A stretch of DNA of 64,000 nucleotides. Source: Takakia lepidozioides. Its lineage: Eukaryota; Streptophyta; Takakiopsida; Takakiales; Takakiaceae. Position numbers and translations under genes: made by a program. This document shows, piece by piece, positions 13,014-24,800 of this stretch; the stretch's first letter is position 1; each line of letters begins with the position of its first letter. The notes under the pieces were generated by a model that saw nothing but the letters and a program-made list of their open reading frames with translations, did not search any database and had not been told where the DNA came from. The stretch lies in NCBI GenBank assembly GCA_030704615.1, contig CM060733.1, forward strand, positions 3,162,001-3,226,000. The letters run 5' to 3'.

Positions 13014-16000
13014 ATGAGCAGGGCATCAAATTCATGTGTGGTGGGATTTGGGTTCTGTTGCGGCTCCTTCAAGAATGCCGGAAACATGGGTTCTGTTTCT
13101 TCTCTTCGATCAAACTGGTTCCTTTATTGGACCACACAATCTCACCGCAGTTCTTTACATCTGCATTTGGATAATAATCGGTCCCGCCTCAAAAACGGTA
13201 ATCTTCATTGATTCCTAAGTAGTTACTGATTAAGTGTTGCTGCAGATGTTCTTGCAAACTTGGCATCAGTATCTTATCCTGTTGTGATGGATGGCCATGT
13301 TGGTTGATCCTGTTAATTTCAGTCAGTTTTTCCTGATCAATTGTTTTTTCTGGGGTGGTCACGCTGGGTACCAGCACGCTTATCTCGCTGCACAGTATCT
13401 CCCCGTTGCTCCATTTCTCTCTCTGAAGTCAGTCGGGCTGAGACACTCGGAGGTCATATGCATCAAGAATCAGTTCTCTGGAACAGTCCCAGTGCCGTAA
13501 CTCAGTTAGAGGGACATCCTTCATTTCCATTGTATGGGCCTTCCTTGCAACGAGGTTGCAGGCCAGATCGCAAGCCGGAGATGACTCAAGAGACCTGTTT
13601 TGTCCCTGTTCCTGAAGGTGAAGATGAGTGTCAATCACAGACTGTTCCTGGGCCCACTGTAGTCTCGACTTCTCCATCTGAGTTGCTTGAGGTTGGTGCT
13701 TCCAGCATGGTTGCTTAAAACGCATTGGATGAGTGTAATTATATTGTTTCATGGTCCAAGGACGCACTCCATATCTGTAGACCCCTGGTCTCCGTGGCCT
13801 GAACCCCTTTATGGCATTTTTCCAGCATCCGAACTGAGGGTCTTACAAAATGAATCTAGAGTTCAGTGTCTGAAATTTTCTTAGAAACTGAGGCATGCAC
13901 AACAGCACTAGAGAAGAGAAGTTACCCCAGTGTATTCTCTGCCGGATATCTGCTCATGCTATGCAACTTTTCTTGTAGGATTCAGGGAGGAGCAATGTAT
14001 CTAATGAAGGGGTTAGTCAAGGTGCTCTGGAGAAGCTGCATGAGGCATGGGCAGTGGGGACTTGGGGAGGAGAGAAGCTCAGCAAGTGGGATCTCAAAGA
14101 GATCGACATAGGAACTGGGTGGCGTGTGAAAGCCGCCCTGACAGAGTTTGATGCTTTGAAGAGAGAAGAAAGTGCAGCAGAGCAGAAAGAAATGTGGGTC
14201 CGTGAGAGCAACCTGGTGAATGCAAGGGAGGTTTCGGAAAGGCTTGTGAAAAAGGATGGTAGACTTGGGAAGTTCCTTAAAGGTGCAGACCTTGATAGAG
14301 GGAGTTTCACTAGAGTTTACAACATAGCTGCATTACGTGTCCCAGTTGAAGAATGTGGAGCACTAGTTGACAGGCTGAAAGGACATCTTCTTAATTGGCC
14401 TCGGGTAAAGAATGTAGCTAGAGTTACAGGTGATGATGGAGATTTGTCTGTCAAGAGATTGCTCTGGGAAGAAGAGACAGCATCCCAAAACTTGGTTGAT
14501 TCTGTAAGGCATGCTGTTTATGACGGCCATATGGCGTTGTCCGATACCATTGACCCAATAAAGCGGGAGAAGAAATGCAGACTTCCAAAGTCCACAAAGT
14601 TGAGCAATGGTGGAGCCCCAGCTGCGCTTAAATCTATCGTAGGGACGGGAGTGCAGGAGCGGCCACTAGTCAGAGGGTCGAGTAGGAGGGCATGGGAGGA
14701 AGGAGCAGTGTCGGTTGAAGTTGTTGAAGGCACACATCCTTGTTTGGAGATCCCAGGCCTAAGGGAACAGAGTATGTCACATCAAAGTTCCCTTCCTGGA
14801 GTTTGGGCTAGCTGGGAGAATGGTGGAAGCATTCCCACCATCCATGATGATGGTAAGGCTGCCCTACGCAAGAGTTAATACACCTCGATACTGGCTTTGA
14901 TGGCTGTGATCCCCAAAACATGGCAGTTCTCTTCTCCCAGTCAGTAGCATATGGTTGAATCCATCCATTTTTGGTTTCTAAGTGCTGCATGATAAGGAAA
15001 GTCAGTGATGTCGCCAAATGAAAATTAAATATTTGGCAGGTTCACATTGTTTATGTGTTCTTGATTAATAGTGTGGGCAGTTGAGCAGCTGGAGACCTGG
15101 AGAGAACCAACCCGGTTGTTGCTACTGGATGAAAGGCATGCAGGGAAACCGGGGGTGGGGCTTCCACCCGCTGTGCAGGTGGCCTCCTGTGCTTTGTAAG
15201 CTGTCACTTCTTATGCTTTCATTATTCTGCATAGTCCAGGTGGCCTTATGAAGTCCTTTTGATCCTTTTGCCAGTGTATTCTAGTCGGCCTTCTCACACG
15301 CCTATATGAAGAGATTTGGCAGGCAAAATGGGGTATGCCAGATGACTTTGAAACTTCATTTATCAAAGTCAAAGTGGATGCTTGCAAGTCCTTTGTTCGT
15401 CTGGAGACATAGAGGCATCTCCACCAGCTTCATTTATTTAATGTCACTTTTATGGTATCCCATCACCCTGGGAGGGTCTGCCAGTAACAAATGGGTCATT
15501 GTACATTATACTAGGGAGAAGATTTCACCGCCGCCAAATGGATATCCACCAGCTCACGGTGGTGAGGTTGGGGTTTTTTTGCAGCTAAAGCTACGGTGGT
15601 TGGGCTGTATGTTTACAGGTAGTGCTTGAAAGAGGTAGATGTGAGGTGGTGCAGTGCCGACTGACACTCGCATATGATTACTGGCTCATGGATGAGGTAT
15701 CCTCCTTCTGTTGGCTCTGTCACTCCATCTCTGTCTATGGTGTAATGTCTGTCTACTCTTTCTTTCAATGAAATATTAAGGCTATGAACATGTTTAGGTT
15801 TTAAGGGAGCTTCTTCCATCGGGCATGCTGGTACCCACAGCCTTTGAGAGCATTGGTCACATTGCGCACCTGAACTTACGATCTGAGCATTTACCTTTCC
15901 GGCATATCATTGCCCAGGTCAGTACCCTCTGGTTCTTTTGCCTCTTGAGTGCTCTGGCAGGTTATAGTTAAGAGGCACATTTTACATCACTTCTCCTTTT

Positions 16001-18606
16001 AAGAGGTGTCTCCATCTCTCTGCCTCTCTTTTTCTCTGCCCCTCTGGTCCCTCTTGGCCTCCTGTGGACGTAGTACATTTCTTTGTCCCTTCCTCCTTTC
16101 TTTTCTTCTTTTGCCACGACACAGACAAGTGTCACACAAACAGCCACTTAGCATATGTTGAAGAGGGGTGGGGGCAGGTTGTACTCGAGAAGCACAAGCC
16201 CAGGATACGGACAGTAGTCAACAAAACTGATGCAATTCACAGTAAGTATCGCACCATGCAGCTGGAGCTGCTAGCAGGCAACAGCTCCCTGGTTACCACT
16301 GTAGTGGAGCATGGGCATTCTTTCCGCATCGACCTCGCCTCCGTGTGAGTGTTTCCTTTCTAGTCTGACTGATACACTGAGAAATGGCGGATTTCAGCAA
16401 TTACTGTGGCTTGCCAGTGCTCGGTTTACAAAGCTGTGCCAGTTACTACAGCAGAAGAGAAGTTAGACAGAGGAGGGAAAATATGAGACCAGATGGAATA
16501 ACTTAGGCTCCTGAAAAGTGTTAGAACATGTTCCACATAGGTATGAGTCTGCTGTTGTGCCTATGAAGTGTAACAGTGCATCATGAGTCATATATACCCA
16601 GCTATCTTTATTTTCTTGTGCAGTTACTGGAACTCGCGACTTGGCACTGAAAGACAACGCCTCGTGGAGAGCTTCGAGGCTAGCGATGTTGTGTGTAAGT
16701 GCATCTTTGCAAATGCCCCAAGCTCTACAGTAGTATTTTGTATGCACACTATCAGGCTGTGAAATCTCTACATTCATTTCTCTCCAATGTTCATGGTTGG
16801 ATAGTGCCTAGCAAGAGGTGGTAAACAACATTCACTAGTGGTGTTTCTGTTCATGGGCTGATATGCAAGTGAGTGGTTGGAACTTAGTACCATGATCATA
16901 CTAGCTACCCGTCATATACTACCTTGTCAAATAGATGAATTCTGTGGCATACATGCAGGTGATGTATTCGCAGGTGTGGGACCCATTGCTGTCGTTGCAG
17001 CTACGAAAGTGAGGTTTGTGTATGCCAATGATTTAAATCCAAGTGCAAGCAATTATCTGCGTCACAATTTGGTGCTCAACAGGCTCGTCCATAAAGCAGA
17101 GGTTGGAAGTCTCTTACTGGGCGTACATTACATTTAAAGCTTACCCTGTGTTTGTATTATTGCTTTCATGTCATTATTCAAGCTATAAAGTCGCATTGGG
17201 GAGGCAAAAGTATTTGAAATGGTCTAGGTGTTGCAGGCAGGGTCTTGGAGAGGACAGGTGGCTACACCAGCACACTTTGTGTTTTTGTTAAGAATGTTGA
17301 CTTAGGATCCTATCTGTATTAAGCTCAGTTTATTTGTATCATGGATAATAGGTTTCAAACAAAGACGGCCGACAGTTTCTACGGGACTTGCTGGCAGGCG
17401 AAAGGCCAGTGCGAATGACACAAGTGGTCATGAATCTTCCGTTGGATGCTGCAGAGTTCTTAGGTCTCTCTCTGAAATTTAATGCTTTTTTTTACTTGTA
17501 AGACTGGTCATAGGGATGTACAACCTGATATCTGCTTGAAAGTAAAGCTTGTGGAGAAGGCCAATCAAAGGTGAATATATCTTAATTTGGCTCTTGATCC
17601 TGCTTGTCAATAGTTTGACATTACACCGATTTCAACAAGGAACCTGTTTAGCTGGTATGAAGGTGTCTGCCAATTGGGTGTGGGTGGAGATTGGCAACTG
17701 AGGGGTAGATGAGACACTTTCTTGAATGAAGGGCAGGGTTTGGAACAGGTCATGCTTCCTTAAGACCCTGTTGCTGTAGGCTGTTGGTACCACAACATAC
17801 TCTCTTGGTGCAAAGTGGAAGCCCTGCTGTAGTGCCAAACGGACATAAAAGAACATCGATGAGTTGAATGCAGATGGCTCTGGCAGAATTTATGAGCAAT
17901 TATGTGAGGTGATACTGCATTGGATGGGTGTGACAGATGTGTTTGTTGGAGCTTTCAAGAAAGAGACGTGGGGGAGGCAAGCACTCCCCAAGATCCACGT
18001 TTATGGCTTCTCAAAGGCTGCTGATCCAGAAGCTGAGTTTGCCGAGGTTGGTGGAAATCTTCTGCATGATCCTCTTAATGAGATCGTGGATCTAAAATTG
18101 AACTGTGATGAATTTGAACTGTGGGATAATATGTGATATGTCCCTCAATTGGCTTCTCATACAGTTTGAAAATCGTTTAAAACCCACACTCCGCATCTTC
18201 TAGGAATTGCTTGGTTTTTCCTGGTTATTTGTACGAATGTTGTGCCAACCAAGCAACAGCCTGATTACAATGCGTGTCTTATGGTCTATGCTTGGAGTCG
18301 TCATGGTCCACACATTTGTTGGCGGGGGCATTGCTGGATCAAACTGGACCAGTGTCTATGGAAAGAACTGCTAGTGCATGGCAATTACTACCCAGTCATG
18401 TACACGTCAGGAGTTAATTACCAGGAACTCAATGCTGATTTAGCATCTGATTCTGAATACGCCAATTGATTCTGCAGAGGATTGCAGAGATCGTAGGAGG
18501 GATGCCCCATCCATTGCATATGCATCATGTTCGACTGGTGGCGCCCAGAAAGTGGATGCTCTGTGCCTCCTTTCAACTTCCTCCCAATGTGGGTTTTGAA
18601 GAATGA
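13014..18606 (+). CDS. TRM5: TRM5-type tRNA (guanine-37-N1) methyltransferase, probably organellar (12 exons)
   Basis: The enzyme transfers a methyl group from S-adenosylmethionine to N1 of G37 next to the tRNA anticodon, which guards against frameshifting. Exons: 13014-13197, 13327-13691, 13979-14852, 15081-15178, 15619-15696, 15798-15917, 16178-16344, 16624-16694, 16959-17101, 17352-17463, 17874-18046, 18478-18606. They sum to 2514 nt, or 837 residues. The Ser/Arg-rich first 90 residues look like a transit peptide. YGPSLQRG followed later by SFTRVYNIAALRVP (from about residue 291) recalls the plant TRM5b group. Family motifs include GHLLNWPRVKNVARV, AFESIGHIAHLNLR, VVNKTDAIHSKYRTMQLELL, the SAM loop DVFAGVGP (about 653), YANDLNPSA, VVMNLPLDAAEFL, IHVYGFSKA and VRLVAPRKWMLCASF. 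The N-terminal region before the catalytic part (about 290 residues) is much longer than usual. Exon 1 and the second acceptor are chosen by frame and transit-peptide character; exons 3-12 are firm. Confidence 0.88.
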
Positions 18607-20320
18607 CCTCCTAGGGTGTTGTGGCTATTGACTTATCACAGGGTTATTGTAGGACTCAAAGAAATCAGAGTATGAGATTGCTCAGCTCGTGTGAGACGAT
18701 AATTGATTGGAGACAGATATCCATGCCCATTCTATTTAGTACCTGGAACAGCTGGCAGTTGCAGCTCAGCTCAGCATGGGATTTGTATCAACATGCACTT
18801 ACTAGCAGGTGGGCACCTTATTTAGATGTTTATAACAATTGCAGTTTAGATGTTTAGTTTTATGTGATGTTGATGAATAGTTTCACATCAAAAATTCTCC
18901 CTCAAGTCTGTCCTCTTAAAACTGATGTGGTGATAAAACATCCAGAGAAGTGTGGATCGCACAAACAGCCTGCGTTTAATCTTTGTTTGGTGCTCTAGCA
19001 TCACATGGGTTTGAGTCATCAGATAGACCTTGCCCTGACCCTATGCCCATCCACACTACGGCATGACAACACTATCATGCATGTGTATCTAAAGTTGTGA
19101 GAAAGAGTGCAACTTCTGACTGTGGATCTTCGTGTTCCCCTCTGATGAGTCCCCAGAAAGAGGACAGTAGCGCAGTCCCGTCTATCGGGGATGGAAACCA
19201 AAGCCTGTATGGACAAGGATTTTCAATCAGACTACTATCCTCCATATGTCATTATGTCGTTTTCAAGCTCACTTGTCATGTCATTCTGCTGCAGAGCCAT
19301 ACTTCTGTCATGCAACATTTGTCTTGAATTGGTTTGTTAACCCTCTTTGCACTCTCTGGTATGCAATGGTTCTTGTCCCTCAGTCCCTCAGTATGTGTTC
19401 CTTACTGCAAAAGCCCTTGTTAATAGATATCTTCTATGCAACCAAACTCAATAGGTAAGTCTGTCAACTAATGCTTGCAATAAAGCCATCAGTCAACTCC
19501 TTAATCTGCAGTCTTATACAATAATCACCCCCAGTTACCACTACCACATCACTCCGAGCTAATGACTGTCTGCATCCACAAGCAATGAGAGGTAAGAGTT
19601 CCTTGGAAGAAGATGGTGATGATAACGCAAAAACAATACACGTCCAATTCTGCAGTCTCTTCACGACAATCGAACTCAGCAAACTACACACGATTGCTAC
19701 TTGAAACGGTGTCGCACAAGAGCAGCTCAGCCTCTGATCTCCAGCTTCATCCCTCTAAACACTCTTACGCCTTCTCTCGTAAGTTACAAGCACTTCTGAC
19801 TTTGTGTCGGAAAGCAACGTATGATGTGGCTTCGCAAGGTGAAGTGTCGGAGGCATTCATCCAGGAGAGCAGCAGTTTTCATTCGATGGTCGGTTGTATA
19901 CATGTATGATGTGGCATGCTTCCATACGGCAGCAGTCGAGAGTAGTTGCGGGTAAGCAACTCTCTGGCACTAGGTTGCCCTTGCCGTTCAGTTGCGCTTT
20001 GCAGGAATCAAGATCCTGGCTAACTTAACGTGAGATTACGAGCTCGCATACTGCTGACTCTCTCTCTGCTGTTCCTAGGATTATAGATCTGAGTGCATTC
20101 GCTATTGTCTCTGTTGAAATCAAGGGCTCGAAGTCATACCAGTTTTGTATACCTACCACACCAACGACGGTTGGTTTTTATCTCCTCGCTTGTTCAACGT
20201 CGGCTATCCTGCAGTTAGCTTATTGGTCTCTTTGTGTTGGTTCTCTGTCTCTTTGTGATCTTCTAAGGCTCTCTCTCTTTCAACGCTGCATTTCCTGTCT
20301 TTGTATCCGAGGGTGAGGCA
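18607..20320. other. TRM5-RZ1 intergenic region
   Basis: No coding segment of a known family is visible. The region contains the 3' flank of the methyltransferase gene and the CT-rich 5' flank and leader of the RNA-binding protein gene (CT runs near 20060 and 20270). Confidence 0.55.
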
Positions 20321-21874
20321 ATGTCGACTGTAGACGAAGAGTTTCGGTGCTTTGTGGGCGGTCTGTCCTGGGGGACCTCGGACCGAGATTTGGAAGATGC
20401 TTTCCGATCCTTCGGAAGTGTTTTGGAAGCAAAGGTACGTTTCTGTTAAATAGGAGTACGTGACAATGTTTGAAACTATTCCTGTAGGACTCTGTGTCGG
20501 ACACATTATCTGCTGTTCATGCCTGCATTGCTCCTTCGACAATCTGTTTGCTCTGTCCCGTTCCTGTCTAGTGCTAGGAGCATTGTGACTAGCTATATCA
20601 ACTTAGGCTTGCTTCATTTTTACCTCCGGCTGGTGCTGCCCACGCGTGTAGCTCCTATATGTTACGCGTTGGGCTGATAAACACGCTTTTGTCTGTTGCT
20701 TTCGTCTCAAACTGTTGTAGATGTAGAACACTCCCATTCCTTCTCCACAACTGACTGTTATCGTATTCAGGGTTTATGCTTAGGGTTCAAACAATCTACA
20801 TGAAGTAGCTGGAGAGGGATCAATATGGATCAGGGGGTTCATCCTCCTCATCAATTATTTCACTGTAGATGTACAAGAAAGATTCGGTTTCTATCCTGAG
20901 TTAGGCCAATGCACCGGCCAAGCTTTTTAGGAATCGTTTCTTACTGGTGTGTTACACTTTAGTTTTTGGTTTTTTTGTATGCTACTGGTTGATCTCCTTT
21001 ACTCGAGTAGTTTTATGTGTTGAGAGCTCATTCGTCTGCCATTCTTCCTTGCTGCATTTGCTTAATGATGTGTTGCCCTTCTTGCTTTGTAAAGCCACTT
21101 CTTGTGGAGCACCAGCGTTGACTCAGCTTAAAGTGATGTTGTTGGCAGGTGGTGGTGGATAGAGACACAGGCCGCTCTCGGGGCTTTGGTTTTGTTACAT
21201 TTGGCAATGAGCGCTCTATGGATGATGCTATAGACCGCATGCATGGAAAAGATTTGGATGGTCGTCCTATCACTGTCAACAAAGCGCAACCAAAGACTGG
21301 AGGGGGAGGTGGTGGAGACCGGTATGGCGGCGGCGGCGGCGGTGGTGGTGGGGGTGGAAGGAGCTATGGTGGAGTGGAGGGTGGTGGTGGTGGGGGGGGT
21401 GGTGGTGGTGGTGGTGGTGGTGACTGCTTCAAATGTGGCCAGCCTGGTCACTGGGCGAGAGAATGCCCTTCAAGTGGTGGAGGAGGGGGTGGTGGTGGTC
21501 GGTACTCCTCTGGTGGTGGTGGTGGTGATCGCTATGGTAGCAGCCGTGGCAGTGATCGTTACGGAGGAGGAGGAGGAGGCAGTGACCGGTATGGGGGCAG
21601 TGGCGGGGGTAGCCGCTACAGCAGCAGTGACCGTGGCGACAAATCCTCGGATCGATATAATGGTGGTGACCGCTATGGGGGTGGAGGAGGAGAGCGTTCT
21701 AGTTCCCACCGGGAGAGTGGAGGAGGACGTGGAAGTGGGAGCAGTGATCGCTATAGCAGTGGGGGTCCATCCCGTTATGATGGTGGCAGCCAGCGTGACC
21801 GCTCAGGACCTTATGACCGTCCTGCAGGTGGTGATACTGGCTCTCCAGCTCGATCATATGATGATCGTTACTGA
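20321..21874 (+). CDS. RZ1: RZ-1-type glycine-rich RNA-binding protein with CCHC zinc knuckle
   Basis: Two exons (20321-20434 and 21149-21874) encode 279 residues. An N-terminal RRM carries RNP2 (CFVGGLSW) and RNP1 (RGFGFVTF). A Gly-rich stretch follows, then one CCHC knuckle ([14 protein letters not shown]), then a long tail of Gly with RY, DRYG and SSDR repeats. This is the layout of the plant RZ-1 group, nuclear RNA-binding proteins with roles in splicing and cold response. The single 714-bp intron splits the RRM between EAK and VVVDRDTG. The same position in the related GRP7/GRP8 genes is used for self-regulation by alternative splicing; whether that applies here is not shown. ATG 20321 is the first in frame and starts [14 protein letters not shown]. 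Confidence 0.92.
21301..21422 (+). repeat. GGT/GGC triplet-rich tract coding for polyglycine
   Basis: Runs of GGT, GGC and GGG triplets within exon 2 of the RNA-binding protein gene encode uninterrupted glycine stretches between the RRM and the zinc knuckle. The tract is prone to length change and to sequencing error. Confidence 0.85.
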
Positions 21875-24800
21875 GTAAGCAGATGTTTGTCATGGTTTGT
21901 CAAGGTTACTGTCCCTCAACGCCGGAATCTCAGATACAAGTTTCCTTTGAAGGGCAGTTTCTATCCGGTGTGGAGGGACAGTTACTGTCTGTTGGCTAGC
22001 CATGAAATCACTGGAATCTCGGAGATGTGAGTGGAGGGTCACTGCTACATAGGTGAGATCAGCTCCCTGTATAACTTGCGGGTTAGATGGTGCTGATTGC
22101 TACCCACATTTGAAATTTTTTGGTACTGGATGAATTTTCATGGGGTGCTATCCAACTTCAGCCTTCAACATACCTAAAGTTTTGATAAGTACAAGCCTTG
22201 ACTCAGATCAACTATAAGCTGTTCTGTTCTGGGTTCATTTTGGTCTGTGCCATATCTCTCGGAGTACTTATCAGGCTCTCTGGAAACTGTGGCTTTGGAG
22301 AGGATGGTAGCAGCATATTTTTGACTAATATACTTCCTGGGCCTTATCATTTGAAACTGGCTGGTGAAGGTTAAGGTCTACATTGTGAGAAGTCAATTGA
22401 AGTATGTTGTTCTGTTTGGGAGATCGGCGCAGTTTGATTGATTCAGTGTTGACAAATCATATACGGCTCCCAGTGTTATTCAAGGAACCGGGTATAATGT
22501 TCACAAAGCCTGCAAGTCGCTCATGATCCTCTTCCAGGTTTGATGGTGAATGGTGTCTGCCTGTCTATTGCAAGTGAAAGTGGAAGACCTGTTGTCCACG
22601 GGGGGAAGTTTTCTCTTAAAAAGAAAGGTGAGAAAGTGTATCCCGAGCATTTGCTGAGGAGCTGTTATCACTAGGTCCTTGTGAACGAAGCTGTTTTTGT
22701 GGGGCTGCCTCCTCTTCTTCCTATGAAAATCAAGCCATGGACAATCTGTGAACAGAGTTTGATTCCAGGCTCAGGGGCTTCCATCTCACCCATCTGCTCC
22801 TTGTGTGTTTCTCCGACTGCTTGGGTGTGTTGTAATGTAGTTGGGAACTAGTCTACTTCGGTTTTTCTTGGAAGTGAGCTTGACAATCAAAGACAATCAA
22901 TCAGAAGATTCCGGTCTCATGTTATCAACCATTTGTTGCGCTCTTGGTGAGTCAAGAGTGGTTTCTGGTCAGCAAATGATTGAGTTTCTTTCTACAACTT
23001 TGAAGGCTGAGGCTGGGCGAATGGCAAGAGCGTTTAGACACTGCACTGGGGTGAGGTCAATGTTCCAAGTGGGAAACTGTTTGTGTGCCATGTTCTTGAA
23101 TGAAGGAGCCAATTTGCAACTGTATGTGGGCAGTGTGCACTCCATGAGCATTTGTCTGAAAAGCACCATCACCAGCATTATGGGTATGGGAGTGGACATC
23201 AGTGTTCAGAGAAAGTGTACTGTTTGGTGGTATTTCTCAGGCTCTTTATGTCCTTTTTGGATCAGATCTCATTCTCCGACTGAGTTACTGAGCCGGAGAG
23301 GACCCTGGTGCAGGGGCTGGCGGCATGTGCTGGAAGCTTAACCAGATCCACCATTGAGCCTAACTGAACTTTAGCAAGTGTAAACCTGCACTCACTGAGC
23401 AAGCCTTACCTACTGAGCGCTCCAATTGAGATCTGCACATGAGGGGGCCAAGTGCTGTGCTTATTGTGAACCAAATTGACCAATTACCTGGTGCAGTACC
23501 CTTCAAGTGCTTTCAAGTGTCACTGTTAGTCTGCCAAGCTCCCTCTGGGCAGGGTGTGCTGTTAGACTGAGTGTTTACCACAACTTGAAGGCAAGTTTGT
23601 TCTCAAGAACCAACTTCATTTGCTCGGTGGGACATGTAGTGCTAATGCTATATTGACTCTATTTTTTGGATATGTTTTTTTATCGCTGAATTTGGTGGCT
23701 CACTGGCTTTGAACTGTTGAGTGCTTGTGTCTGCCTTGAAAGGAGTCATTCACAAGGCAGAACTTCCACACACAGAAACACTTGATCTCCTCAAGGTGAT
23801 GTGTTGTGTAGATTAATCCTGGTGACTGATGACACCTGTGTGGGGAGGCCAATGTTTATCAAGGCCTTCCTTGTGGGCGGGATCTTTTGATGGAGTGTTT
23901 GTCATGGTGAGTAAGTACAAGCTTGACACTGGTACCAGTATGAACCAGGTTACATGGTAGTGTATGCAGTTGATTTACTGCTATGCAAGTCACAGCTAGA
24001 ATTATTGGCGTTGGCTGTAAGATTTTGTGCTACTGATCGACACAGCTTTCCTCGTCAGTGCACAGAAACTTCCACAATACAGTAAGTCTGAGGTTAACAG
24101 GGCAGCAATAGGCATCAGCCCAAGGTGAGTGCCCTCCTGTCTGCATTTTGATATGGACCCTCTTGACTTGTGGCTTTTAAGGTTCAAGGAAGATGTTCTT
24201 AGCTTGGACTTATTTCAGAGTGGGTTGCATCCTGCTTTTGTGATGTCTCGTGATTTACTATGTAGCCACATTTCTGAGTTGTTGGGGGGTCAGGTATGAG
24301 GATCAATGGTGGATGATGGTTTTATGCAAGTGCCAGAGGCTTATGGTTGGTAATGGTGAGAAAATTGGAAGGTAAGTGAAGTGAAACAGTAATAATGAAT
24401 GGTAGGCTATTCTTCTCCACTTGTTTAAGAGCATGAGCTCCTTAGATTTTAGACAAGCATGCCTGCTGATAAATTTCCTGTTCTCATTTTATGGACGTTT
24501 TGCTTTTATGTAGATGCGAACATTGACATTTCACTGTTGTATCTTAAGAGGATTCACCGAGTTGGTATGATGCCTCTTGACAGGAATTGATAGACAAGTT
24601 ACATAGGTCAACTGCTGTAGACGTTTTCAAATTTTTGAGGAGATTCTGTGACATCCTATGTATAATAATCATGGACCAGGGTTCCACGATCCCGGATTCA
24701 ATTTTTGAAATGCCCTCTTTCTGTAAGTTTTGGGCTTTACTATGATTCTTCAAGGTAAGATTTAGAATGGTAATAGGAGAAACTGATCTATCAAAATGGT

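Noticed and set aside
13327-13458. Start of TRM5 at the in-frame ATG 13458
   Set aside because: It would cut off a Ser/Arg-rich segment that continues in frame from an upstream exon beginning at ATG 13014; the two join in phase, so the longer model is preferred, though not proven.
19136-19200. Possible hammerhead ribozyme core (CTGATGAGTCC ... GGAC)
   Set aside because: The stem II-like GTCC/GGAC pair follows CTGATGA, but the required GAAA after the stem is missing (AGTAGC instead), and no matching cleavage triplet and stems could be placed.
21243-21878. 211-codon Val/Met-rich frame overlapping the RNA-binding protein
   Set aside because: It is a shadow frame of the GGT repeats in the real exon 2, which encodes RNP1 and the zinc knuckle.
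22841-23341. 166-codon open frame on the + strand
   Set aside because: It starts at a TTG codon, shows no family motif, and its codon pattern does not differ from surrounding noncoding sequence.
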